This document shows, in pieces, positions 1 to 5,747 of a stretch of DNA of 12,006 nt. The position numbers and the translations under genes were made by a program. The DNA comes from an uncultured Armatimonadota bacterium. GTDB lineage: Bacteria > Armatimonadota > Armatimonadia > Armatimonadales > Armatimonadaceae. The stretch covers positions 1-12,006 of the forward strand of contig CAIYBQ010000065.1 of assembly GCA_903924445.1 (NCBI GenBank). Direction: 5' to 3'. The notes beneath the pieces were generated by a model, which worked only from the letters and a program-made list of their open reading frames with translations, did no database searches and was not told the DNA's origin. Positions within the stretch are counted from its first letter, which is position 1. Each line of letters begins with the position of its first letter.

Positions 1-225
1 AGCATCTCCGGGGATGAGAAGCTCGACACGCTGACAAACTTCCTGAAGACCGAGTCGATGCCTTGGACGCATTGGTGGAATGGCAACCAGGGCGGCCTCA
101 TGGATGACTGGAGCATTAAGTACTTCCCAACCATTTATGTCATCGACAAAAAAGGTGTGATCCGCTTCAAGGATGTTCGTGAGGAAGAGCTGACCAAGGC
201 TGTTAAGTCGCTGCTCGCGGAGTAG
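1..225 (+). CDS. Thioredoxin-fold protein (TlpA/redoxin-like), C-terminal part only
   Basis: The last 74 codons of a gene whose start lies left of the window, ending in TAG. The fragment has the second half of a thioredoxin fold: a Trp-rich stretch (PWTHWWNG, residues 21-28), a helix ending in DDWSIKYFPTIYVIDKKG with the cis-proline at residue 43, a beta-hairpin (GVIRFKD), and a final helix (EEELTKAVKSLLAE). The 'FPT-x-x-VID-x-x-G' pattern is standard for TlpA/ResA-type disulfide reductases and AhpC/TSA-like redoxins. The active-site CxxC, if there is one, would be upstream and cannot be seen, so reductase, peroxiredoxin-like and non-catalytic versions cannot be told apart. No signal peptide can be judged. 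The gene ends just before a strong terminator. Confidence 0.75.
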   Translation, partial: SISGDEKLDTLTNFLKTESMPWTHWWNGNQGGLMDDWSIKYFPTIYVIDKKGVIRFKDVREEELTKAVKSLLAE

Positions 226-236
226 ATTTGTAAAGT

Positions 237-280
237 CAAAAGCCCTTCGGATGTCGGTTGACTCCGGAGGGCTTTTTCGT
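237..280. terminator. Rho-independent terminator, probably bidirectional
   Basis: Arms 238-251 and 263-276 form a 14-bp stem (AAAAGCCCTTCGGA with TCCGGAGGGCTTTT, one G-T pair) around an 11-base loop. A T-run follows on the plus strand, and the A-run on the left gives a T-run on the minus strand. It lies 12 bases after the thioredoxin-like stop codon and about 45 bases after the phytase stop on the other strand, so it can serve both converging genes. Confidence 0.88.
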
Positions 281-324
281 TTCTGGCACGCCGCGGCGGT
301 GTCGCCGCTTCTCGCGCACTGCTG

Positions 325-1299
325 TTAGGCGCGCGGCAAACGCTCCGGAAGGGCATAGTAGTCAAAGCATGCGCCTGCACTGTGCATTGCGACGAGGATT
401 CCATTTGGATATTGCGCTGTGCGAACCCGGTCGCTCGCATCAATGCCATCGGTCTCATCCGATTGGCCAGTGAAAACACCCAATGGAGCTGCCGGGTTGC
501 GTTCATCATAGACAAAGTAGCGTGATGCACTGGGGATTTGGTCGGTGCAGATGACGATACGTTTCCCGCCGATCGTGACGCTTGCGATGCCTTCCTGGTC
601 ACCCTGAAAAGGCTTACCTGAGATGATGCCTGCCGGAAAGCCATCTGACAATCGAATCCGATAGATACCGAAGCGTTCATCCGCCGCATAGAGCAGCTTT
701 TGATCTCCAGAGATCGCAAGCGCCTCCATTTCTTTTGTTCCGGAAAACTCGACAATTGCCCGAACGAATGTAAGTGTTGGGCGGGTGGTCATCAAATTAA
801 GGCGCAGGTGATGAACGTAGCCTTGGCGAGGACCTGATTTTCTCGAAACATAGATGTCAGATTGGCCATCGCGTGTCACGATGCCAGTCACACCCATCGG
901 GGCCGCGGCATCCCCGGATTCTCCGCGGAACAGAATACCGTTGTCATTGGGAATGAGCTCTTTGGCTGCCGGGGTGGAGCCATTGAGGGTGAGTTCCCAG
1001 ATTCGGAGACGGCTGGTTAGGCGCTCCGTTGAAATCGCGATGTCGCTGCGGCCGCGGTTTGTACGCACGCCATGGAGGACATGGATGTTGTTTGGACGAT
1101 CAATACTGTCAATCGTCAGGCGTAGGGAACCGGTGTCATCGAGGAGTACGATTGATCCACCTTCGGCTGCGGATGCTTTGTTGGTTCCGAGAACAAAAAA
1201 TTGCCCACCAGCACTATGCGGAATCCAGATCGCTGGGTCGTCTGCATCAGAACCGATGCGTTCCGTGCGTTGAATGTGCGTGAGTGGGATGCTAAACAT
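325..1299 (-). CDS. Beta-propeller phytase (3-phytase family)
   Basis: A 324-residue protein matching the beta-propeller phytase family, six-bladed calcium-dependent enzymes that release phosphate from phytate. Family motifs appear in order: DADDPAIW (residues 18-25), GTNK (38-41), RPNNIHV (68-74, the family's 'R-x-NN-x-D/H-V' blade motif), EMEA (190-193), YAADERFGIYR (204-214), GDQEGI (233-238), ETDGID (282-287) and YPNGILVAMHS (297-307). The Asp and Glu residues in these motifs are the usual calcium and phosphate ligands, so the protein looks intact. Length is close to the catalytic domain alone. No signal peptide precedes the first motif, which is unusual because known members are secreted. 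ATG at 1299 is the only standard start: reading upstream in frame there are 17 codons with no ATG, GTG or TTG before a stop. No Shine-Dalgarno is visible, and the prepilin terminator hairpin ends 10 bases before the ATG. It lies downstream of the prepilin gene on the same strand, but that hairpin argues against a simple operon. Confidence 0.82.
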   Translation of the reverse strand: MFSIPLTHIQRTERIGSDADDPAIWIPHSAGGQFFVLGTNKASAAEGGSIVLLDDTGSLRLTIDSIDRPNNIHVLHGVRTNRGRSDIAISTERLTSRLRIWELTLNGSTPAAKELIPNDNGILFRGESGDAAAPMGVTGIVTRDGQSDIYVSRKSGPRQGYVHHLRLNLMTTRPTLTFVRAIVEFSGTKEMEALAISGDQKLLYAADERFGIYRIRLSDGFPAGIISGKPFQGDQEGIASVTIGGKRIVICTDQIPSASRYFVYDERNPAAPLGVFTGQSDETDGIDASDRVRTAQYPNGILVAMHSAGACFDYYALPERLPRA

Positions 1300-1301
1300 T
1301 T

Positions 1302-1335
1302 TGAAAAGTCGCCCTCCGGCGAGGCCGGAGGGCGT
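1302..1335 (-). terminator. Terminator of the prepilin gene
   Basis: Arms 1310-1320 and 1324-1334 are perfectly complementary over 11 bp (CGCCCTCCGGC / GCCGGAGGGCG) with a 3-base loop. On the minus strand the stem is followed by ACTTTTC, a short interrupted U-tract. It starts 9 bases after the prepilin stop codon. The U-tract is weak, so some readthrough into the phytase gene is possible. Confidence 0.72.
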
Positions 1336-1343
1336 TACGTCAA

Positions 1344-2225
1344 CTACTTACAGGGTCCCATGTTTGGATCATCGGCGACGTTTCGGACATTATCTGTGTC
1401 CGGGGCAGTCCATGGTCCACAGTCAGTTGCGGAATCGCGTGCTCCCGGAGGGTTGCGCCAGGAGCGACGAGTTGAGCTGCTTGAGGAAAGCGGTCCATCC
1501 CATGCGGCCTTGCGGAAACCTGCGTGGCCATCGAGGTAGGTTACGTTCATACCACCAGCATGGCGAGCCTGAATGCCGACCCAGTTGTTGAGGGCAAAGG
1601 TTCCAGGTCCGCGGGAGAGCTCATCGCCTTCCATTTCGGACTTGTTTGCTTCGAGGAAGAGGAAGTTTTCCGCAGGTGCCTGCCACGCGGCGAGGTTTGG
1701 CCCTTCGATACCAGGGAATTCCTCATCGCAGAGGTGTTCGTTAATGGCGTAGCTGTTGTACCAGGCGTAGTTTCCGGCTGCATCTGGGACCAAGCCCCAC
1801 GACTGCTGTAGGAAGGCAGGTGTGAACTGATAGGCCGCGTAGTCATCCGATGCCATGTACTGCAGCGTTGTTCCACTAGGGCAGTTGAACACGCTTTGGC
1901 CTTTTTGTTGAATGTTGCCAACCTTCTGGCCGATGTATGGCCGGAAGTGGAACATCCAGAAGTCCTTGCCCCAGTCACCATCCCCGGCAAACGAACCGTC
2001 AGGACGGGTTGTGTTGGCATCCGATGGCATCCGCTCATCGTAGTCTTGAACGTACATCATCGTTGCTGTTCCAAGCTGCTTCATGTTTGAAAGGCAGCTG
2101 GTCTGGCGTGCTTTCTCGCGTGCTTGTGCGAAGACTGGGAACAGGATTGCAGCAAGGATTGCGATGATTGCAATGACGACGAGAAGTTCGATTAAGGTAA
2201 ACGCATTACGGCTAGCTTGTTTCAT
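1344..2225 (-). CDS. Type IV-pilin-like protein, HX9DG (DUF1559-type) prepilin
   Basis: A 293-residue prepilin-like protein. The start MKQASRNA is followed by FTLIELLVVIAIIAILAAI, a class III signal plus hydrophobic helix with the conserved Glu at position 5 of the mature form (cleavage between A8 and F9, so Ala rather than the usual Gly at -1). The region after the helix (FPVFAQAREKARQTSC, then LSNMKQLG) is the form I associate with Armatimonadota. Near the C-terminus, H222 followed by nine residues and DG (HAGGMNVTYLDG) is the H-X9-DG motif of this family. The tail after it is Ser- and Trp-containing and polar. The start at 2225 is preferred over an ATG at 2255 because TGGAGGT sits 8 bases upstream and the pre-helix segment then has normal length. 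The protein should be inserted in the inner membrane and cut by a prepilin peptidase. Family members are present in many copies per genome and their roles (pseudopilin, surface protein) are mostly unknown. The gene is followed by its own terminator. Confidence 0.9.
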   Translation of the reverse strand: MKQASRNAFTLIELLVVIAIIAILAAILFPVFAQAREKARQTSCLSNMKQLGTATMMYVQDYDERMPSDANTTRPDGSFAGDGDWGKDFWMFHFRPYIGQKVGNIQQKGQSVFNCPSGTTLQYMASDDYAAYQFTPAFLQQSWGLVPDAAGNYAWYNSYAINEHLCDEEFPGIEGPNLAAWQAPAENFLFLEANKSEMEGDELSRGPGTFALNNWVGIQARHAGGMNVTYLDGHAGFRKAAWDGPLSSSSSTRRSWRNPPGARDSATDCGPWTAPDTDNVRNVADDPNMGPCK

Positions 2226-2232
2226 GAAAGCA

Positions 2233-2239
2233 ACCTCCA
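2233..2239 (-). promoter_or_regulatory. Ribosome binding site deciding the prepilin start
   Basis: On the minus strand the sequence TGGAGGT stands about 8 bases before the ATG at 2225. It is the strongest Shine-Dalgarno match in the window. It supports the internal Met over the upstream ATG at 2255. Confidence 0.7.
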
Positions 2240-2291
2240 GTTTGGATGTTGTCATGTTGATTGTCCGGCGTTGTTAAGAATGTGTGAACGG

Positions 2292-2319
2292 AGCATAGAA
2301 TTGGATTAACATTAGTTAA
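2292..2319 (-). promoter_or_regulatory. Possible promoter of the prepilin gene
   Basis: Reading the minus strand, TTAACT (2319-2314) and TATGCT (2297-2292) are separated by 16 bases and each matches the sigma-70 hexamers at four of six positions. The transcript would start near 2285 with a leader of about 60 bases. The -35 element overlaps a small inverted repeat (TTAAC at 2306-2310, GTTAA at 2315-2319), a possible operator. This is pattern matching only. Confidence 0.25.
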
Positions 2320-2519
2320 CTTCGTGTTTGAATCAAATGAGCAGCTGTTTCCTTGCTGATGGGCGGTTTTAGAGCGCGTACCGATGATTTGTTTTCTACG
2401 TTAACGTTCGTGCAAGTGAAGGACAAAATGAAAGGTCTTTCGGTGTCGCGTCGCGTGTTCGAAGGGCTTGTGTATCCAAGAACGTCTGACTGTGAGTCCG
2501 GGTTACACAGCATAAACAA

Positions 2520-2597
2520 GATTATAAGAAATCCCTCCCACCGCGTAGCGCAATGGAAGGGCTTCTCTGTTTCAAATGCGACCGCTGCACACGCAGG
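2520..2597 (-). repeat. Terminator-type repeat, distant copy A
   Basis: Positions 2520-2570 match the STAS-gene terminator segment at 3354-3405 at about 47 of 52 aligned positions (substitutions plus one gap). Stem arms are CCCTCCCA (2533-2540) and TGGAAGGG (2554-2561), with one G-T pair. On the minus strand the stem is followed by ATTTCTTATAA, so it still looks like a minus-strand terminator, but the nearest upstream open frame on that strand is not convincing. After the shared block a further 16-18 bases (ACCGCTGCACACGCA, 2581-2595) again match the STAS 3' end. That suggests a decayed copy with an internal deletion of about 35 bases. Confidence 0.65.
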
Positions 2598-2703
2598 ATA
2601 GAGTTGTGTAACGCGCGGCCAGTGTGTAAACGACATAACTGACTTCACGAGAATAGTTTCTGAAGGTAGATGCTTTGGTTTGTTCATCGGTCGCAGGGCA
2701 ACG

Positions 2704-2967
2704 ATGATGATGACAATAATACTCTTTGTTGGTTACGCGCTTCTTGCATTTGCAGCAATCGCCTTTGCACTATGGGTGCTCTACTTATTCCTTCAGCTTT
2801 TATCCTTGGTTTATGAGCGCGTTATGGGAATGCCTACACCAGGGCCTATTGTCGGTCTTGCTGTTAGTCTGAACAAGGTACTGTCGTTCATGGTCAGGCC
2901 ATCTGGATCATCCAGTACAAGCAATTCAGATATCTACTTCGACAACTCAAGTGATTGTAACGATTGA
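2704..2967 (+). CDS. Possible small membrane protein, unknown function
   Basis: An 87-residue open frame starting at the first of three consecutive ATG codons. Residues 1-36 form one long hydrophobic stretch (MMMTIILFVGYALLAFAA onward, ending LFLQLLSLVYE), long enough for one long or two closely packed membrane helices. A weaker amphipathic segment follows (PGPIVGLAVSLNKVLSFMV), then a polar, Ser/Asp/Asn-rich tail ending FDNSSDCND. The frame can be extended to a TTG at 2680, which adds FIGRRAT and a positive N-terminus. The only ribosome-binding-like sequence is a weak AGGG before the ATG. The composition is protein-like rather than random, but I recognise no family and there is no operon context: terminator-type repeats lie on both sides. 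It may be a real lineage-specific protein or a chance frame. Confidence 0.45.
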   Translation: MMMTIILFVGYALLAFAAIAFALWVLYLFLQLLSLVYERVMGMPTPGPIVGLAVSLNKVLSFMVRPSGSSSTSNSDIYFDNSSDCND

Positions 2968-3205
2968 CGCATTAGTCCGATTCCTAGATATCTATTTGGA
3001 TTACTTCTTTGGAACGTAGGCGCGTGGTTGTCATTCTCGGATTATTGGCTCCAAATTGGCTACCTTGGGGCACATCTAGCAGCGTCAAGACAGGAAGTCT
3101 AACACCTGATCTAAGGCTAGCTTGTTTACTACCATGCCGTATAGAAGGAACGAACGGAAGAGTTGAGCACGGCAAACTTCTGGCGACTCTCTTGCTTTGA
3201 GATGA

Positions 3206-3259
3206 GATTAAAAGAAAAACCATCCCACTGCTTTGCGTGCAATGGGAGGGCTCCTCTGT
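3206..3259 (-). terminator. Second, duplicated terminator hairpin (copy B)
   Basis: Stem arms CCATCCCA (3220-3227) and TGGGAGGG (3243-3250) pair with one mismatch. On the minus strand a T-rich stretch (GGTTTTTCTTTTAATC) follows. It duplicates the STAS terminator 148 bp further on and could act as a back-up terminator on the same transcript. Confidence 0.6.
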
Positions 3260-3353
3260 ATCGTAACGCCTTGCCTCTACTGCGGGTTTTCAGTGCCCGG
3301 AGCAACCGCCGCCCGCGCATCACTCTTCTGGCAGCTCCCTCGCTTGGAGATGA

Positions 3354-3405
3354 GATTAAAAGAAAATCCCTCCCACCGCTTGGCGCAATGGGAGGGCTTC
3401 TCTGT
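3354..3405 (-). terminator. Terminator of the STAS gene (copy C)
   Basis: Stem arms CCCTCCCA (3368-3375) and TGGGAGGG (3389-3396) pair perfectly around a 13-base loop. On the minus strand the stem is followed by ATTTTCTTTTAATC. It lies 26 bases after the TAG of the STAS gene, the expected place for a Rho-independent terminator. Confidence 0.8.
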
Positions 3406-3422
3406 AACCTAAGGCCTTGCCT

Positions 3423-3803
3423 CTACTGCGGGTTTTCAGTGCCCGGAGCAACCGCTGCACGCGCATCACTCTCATCATCGTAAACCGGCAAAAATGGTGC
3501 GAGCTCGCCGAAATTAATCATCCCCGCGATGTTCGGGTCGACCGAGTGCAGGCTAAGCGCAACACCAAGCGCTTTACAGTCCTTGGCCATCATAATCATG
3601 TCGCGGATACCTGCGGAGCTGACATAAATCAACTCCTTGAGGTCGACGACGAGACCCTTAATCTTGCCCGAAACGATGGACTTGTACTGTTGCTTGAACG
3701 CATCGGTTGTGTCGTTATTCCACGTTCCAGCAACTTTGAGGGAGAGGACTTCCTGCTCATCGATGGCGCCATCAAGGGAAAGATTCTTCGGCTGATCTGA
3801 CAT
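3423..3803 (-). CDS. Single-domain STAS protein, anti-sigma-factor antagonist
   Basis: A 126-residue protein consisting of one STAS domain, the fold of SpoIIAA/RsbV-type anti-anti-sigma factors. These bind a serine-kinase anti-sigma factor in the cytoplasm and are switched off by phosphorylation of a conserved serine. The diagnostic segment is LVVDLKELIYVSSAGIRDMI (residues 51-70): a beta-strand ending in Asp54, then VSSAG, with Ser62 aligning to the phosphorylated serine, then the helix. The start of the domain (VLSLKVAGTWNNDTTDAF) and its end (LHSVDPNIAGMINFGELAPFLPVYDDE) also fit. The last 15 residues are a disordered-looking tail encoded inside the tandem repeat. GGAG lies 10 bases before the ATG. 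The gene stands alone, with no kinase, phosphatase or sigma factor beside it, so its partner is unknown. It is transcribed divergently from the efflux operon, but the 255-base gap gives no evidence of a shared role. Confidence 0.88.
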   Translation of the reverse strand: MSDQPKNLSLDGAIDEQEVLSLKVAGTWNNDTTDAFKQQYKSIVSGKIKGLVVDLKELIYVSSAGIRDMIMMAKDCKALGVALSLHSVDPNIAGMINFGELAPFLPVYDDESDARAAVAPGTENPQ

Positions 3804-3985
3804 TTCGCATTTGCTCCAGCAGGCGAGGAATCACCTGCAGCTAAGATGGTCAATCGTACCGCAAACAGATGCGATTGTCGGATGTTGCTCTGGACAGTTT
3901 GCGACCCATCAAAAATCTCCGATTTTGGGCGGACCGCATCCTTCATCCACACTCAATTCCGAGGAACGATAACAAATTCCCCAAT

Positions 3986-4014
3986 GTGACACACTTTGCA
4001 GCCGCACATTTGAT
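3986..4014 (+). promoter_or_regulatory. Possible promoter of the efflux operon
   Basis: GTGACA (3986-3991, five of six to the -35 consensus) and TTTGAT (4009-4014, four of six to the -10) are 17 bases apart. Transcription would start near 4021, just before the inverted repeat at 4025-4048 and about 38 bases before the adaptor ATG. The geometry is good and the -10 element weak. Confidence 0.35.
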
Positions 4015-4024
4015 GTAAGGTAAG

Positions 4025-4048
4025 TCCCGGGTACAAACAATCCCGGGA
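4025..4048 (+). promoter_or_regulatory. Inverted repeat overlapping the ribosome binding site of the efflux adaptor
   Basis: TCCCGGG (4025-4031) can pair with CCCGGGA (4042-4048) across a 10-base A-rich loop, giving a 7-bp, six-GC hairpin in the RNA leader. The right arm includes most of the Shine-Dalgarno GGGAGA (4045-4050), which stands about 9 bases before the ATG at 4059. It could reduce translation initiation, or the DNA palindrome could bind a repressor. Confidence 0.5.
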
Positions 4049-4058
4049 GATTTCATTT

Positions 4059-5747
4059 ATGTCTGCTGGACGGATGCAACGGACCGCTGCGGTTCTTATT
4101 CCCCTCATCGTGGTTGGCGGGGCCATCACATGGCGCCTCAATGTCGTCAACAAAGAAAAGGCTGCCGCCTCGGCCGAAGGGCCAGGCAAGACAAAGCGCA
4201 CACCAAATGTAACGACCGCGCCCGTCGAAGTCCGAGACATCGTCACCACCATCAGTGTCGTCGGCGACATCTCCGCCGTCTCCGAACAACGCATCGCTCC
4301 CCGCATCACCGGACGGCTCCTCGAGCTCCTCGTCAATGAAGGCGACACCGTAAAAGCTGGACAGCTCATCGCTCGCATCGATGGCAGTGACATCGCGCAG
4401 CAAATTGCACGCGCAGAAGCCCAGCTCTTCGAAGCCGAACGCCGCATCGAGCAAGCCACCCTTGCCGCAAAGCCCGCAGCCACCAACACCAAGGAAGTGC
4501 TCGCCCAGCAAAAGAACGCACAAAAAGTCGCCGATGCCACTCTCCGCCAAGCCGAACGCAACGCAGAACTGACTGTCGGGACCGCACGCTCCGCCGTCGC
4601 CGATGCGCAAGCCCGTGCCGATGCAGCCGATGCTTCCGTCGCTACCGCAAAAGCCGCTAAAACAAGCGCGGATGCCAACCTCACCAATGCCATCACCCGG
4701 CAAAAACGTGTCGCCAGCCTCAATACCCGCGGTTTTCTCTCAAGCCAAGAACTCGATAACGCATCCACCGATGTCAAAGTTCGTGAAGCAAACCTCGCTG
4801 CGGCATCCAGCAACGTCGATGCTGCGCTCTCAAATCTCCGCTCCGCACAGGCACTCCTGTTACAGGCACAAAAGCAGCTGGACCTCGCGGATGCCAAGTC
4901 GAAAACAGACATCGAAGTCGCCAAAGCCACTTACGATTCCAGCCTGTCACAGGTCCGGGCAGCTGATGCCAACATGATCCAGGCAAAGGTCGCGCAACAA
5001 AACATCAAGGCACTCGAAGGAACCCGCGCTGCCGCACGCGCAGCTCTCGATGCCCTTATCCAACAACAATCGCAGCTAAGTCTCATTGCCGCGACGGATG
5101 GAATTATTTCTCAGCGGCTCGCCGACCCGGGCACGATGCTGACCGCCGGCACACCCGCTCTCGTCATCCAGTCCAGTGGCGCCATCCAACTCGACTGCCT
5201 CGTCGACCCGGACACTGCCACTAAATTGCGAATCGGGGCGATGGTTGAGGTCAGCACATCGGATGATGACAAACAGACCATCCCGGGGCGTATCGATGTA
5301 ATTCTTCCATCCGCGGATGCAGGAAGCCGCCAGCTCCGCGTCCGCGTAGTCATCACAAACCCGCCAACCACCCTTCGCGCTGGAGGATTTGCACGTGTCA
5401 CATTCGAGACCGGCCGCGTCAATGGCGCCATCGTGGTCCCGCGCGAAGCCATCAAGAGGACTAAGCAAGGCACAGTCGTGGCCGTCGTGGATGCCGAAGG
5501 TAATGTCAGTGTCCGCGATGTTCAAGCTGGCGCCGAGGATGCAAAGGGAATCCAAATTCTCAGCGGACTTGCCGCGGGTGACATGGTTGTTACGATGAGC
5601 TTTGCGCCGCCAAAGGATGGCAGCAAGGTTAATGTCATTGGACCGGATGGTGCCGGCAAGGGCGAACAGGGAGACAAAGGCGGCAAGGAGAAATCCGGAG
5701 ATAAGGCTCCATCGGAATCCAAGCCAGCTGCCGGGGCATCCAAGTGA
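4059..5747 (+). CDS. RND efflux periplasmic adaptor (membrane fusion protein, AcrA/HlyD-type)
   Basis: A 562-residue adaptor linking an RND pump to an outer-membrane channel. Residues 9-24 form an N-terminal membrane anchor. A lipoyl half-domain follows (about 78-110, containing GRLLELLVNEGDTVKAGQ), then a long Ala/Gln/Asp-rich coiled-coil hairpin (about 111-340), the second lipoyl half (341-371, ATDGIISQRLADPGTMLTAG), a beta-barrel domain (375-452) and a membrane-proximal domain (455-527, IVVPREAIKR). The Gly/Lys/Ser-rich tail (528-562) is probably disordered. At the hairpin tip, R217, L221 and S228 reproduce the R-x3-L-x6-S spacing of the TolC-binding motif of AcrA. AcrA-type proteins are around 370-420 residues long; almost all the extra length here is in the hairpin, whose first arm may be interrupted by KPAATN (138-143). 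The start is supported by GGGAGA upstream. The stop overlaps the start of the pump gene by 4 bases, so the two are translationally coupled. The substrate cannot be predicted. Confidence 0.92.
   Translation: MSAGRMQRTAAVLIPLIVVGGAITWRLNVVNKEKAAASAEGPGKTKRTPNVTTAPVEVRDIVTTISVVGDISAVSEQRIAPRITGRLLELLVNEGDTVKAGQLIARIDGSDIAQQIARAEAQLFEAERRIEQATLAAKPAATNTKEVLAQQKNAQKVADATLRQAERNAELTVGTARSAVADAQARADAADASVATAKAAKTSADANLTNAITRQKRVASLNTRGFLSSQELDNASTDVKVREANLAAASSNVDAALSNLRSAQALLLQAQKQLDLADAKSKTDIEVAKATYDSSLSQVRAADANMIQAKVAQQNIKALEGTRAAARAALDALIQQQSQLSLIAATDGIISQRLADPGTMLTAGTPALVIQSSGAIQLDCLVDPDTATKLRIGAMVEVSTSDDDKQTIPGRIDVILPSADAGSRQLRVRVVITNPPTTLRAGGFARVTFETGRVNGAIVVPREAIKRTKQGTVVAVVDAEGNVSVRDVQAGAEDAKGIQILSGLAAGDMVVTMSFAPPKDGSKVNVIGPDGAGKGEQGDKGGKEKSGDKAPSESKPAAGASK

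Larger units (their letters stand above)
2226..2703. other. Intergenic region with no convincing gene
   Basis: This stretch contains the prepilin leader and promoter region and one degenerate copy of the terminator-type repeat (2520-2570). Open frames across it on both strands run through the repeat hairpin, start without a ribosome binding site and resemble nothing I recognise. I see no structural RNA beyond the repeat. Confidence 0.5.
2968..3422. other. Gene-free region containing the tandem repeat
   Basis: Positions 2968-3176 show no gene I can support: short frames on both strands lack ribosome binding sites and family resemblance. There are two copies of the palindrome AGATATCT (2928-2935 and 2986-2993), of no known meaning. 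From 3177 onward the region is the tandem duplication described separately, which ends with the terminator of the STAS gene. Confidence 0.5.
3177..3472 (-). repeat. Tandem duplication (two units of about 148 bp) of the STAS gene 3' end plus terminator
   Basis: Unit 1 (3177-3324) and unit 2 (3325-3472) align almost end to end. Both begin CTTCTGGC, both carry GAGATGAGATTAAAAGAAAA, a GC-rich hairpin, CTCTGT, then CCTTGCCTCTACTGCGGG and the stretch up to GCGCATCACTC. Unit 2 contains the last codons and stop of the STAS gene (3423-3803) on the minus strand. Unit 1 contains a second copy of those codons, still reading SDARAAVAPGTENPQ-stop; the differences in this part are third-position changes (CGT to CGG, GCA to GCG) that leave the peptide unchanged. 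The hairpin region is more diverged. This is either a partial tandem duplication or what is left of a second STAS gene. Confidence 0.85.

Noticed and set aside
135..755. A 206-codon minus-strand frame over the left terminator and the end of the phytase gene
   Set aside because: It runs through the terminator and the thioredoxin-like gene, and is Ser/Arg-rich without recognisable motifs.
2316..2687. A 123-codon minus-strand frame covering repeat copy A
   Set aside because: It reads straight through the terminator-type hairpin, has no ribosome binding site and no recognisable domain.
2984..3223. Short frames on both strands between the small membrane ORF and the tandem repeat
   Set aside because: They lack ribosome binding sites, and one runs into the repeat hairpin. 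A shared 13-base string with the prepilin start (AAACAAGCTAGCC on the minus strand) looked like a prepilin remnant, but the similarity stops there.
2520..3472. CRISPR array
   Set aside because: Only three copies exist, two tandem and one distant, with long units that contain coding sequence and a terminator; there are no short regular repeats with unique spacers and no cas genes.
3177..3472. Insertion sequence or transposon ends
   Set aside because: The repeats are direct, there are no terminal inverted repeats or transposase, and the unit matches the 3' end of the adjacent host gene.
3953..4930. A 325-codon open frame on the minus strand opposite the efflux adaptor
   Set aside because: It is antisense to the Ala/Asp-rich coiled coil; its Ala/Ser/Arg-rich product is what that composition gives on the opposite strand, and it has no domain or ribosome binding site.
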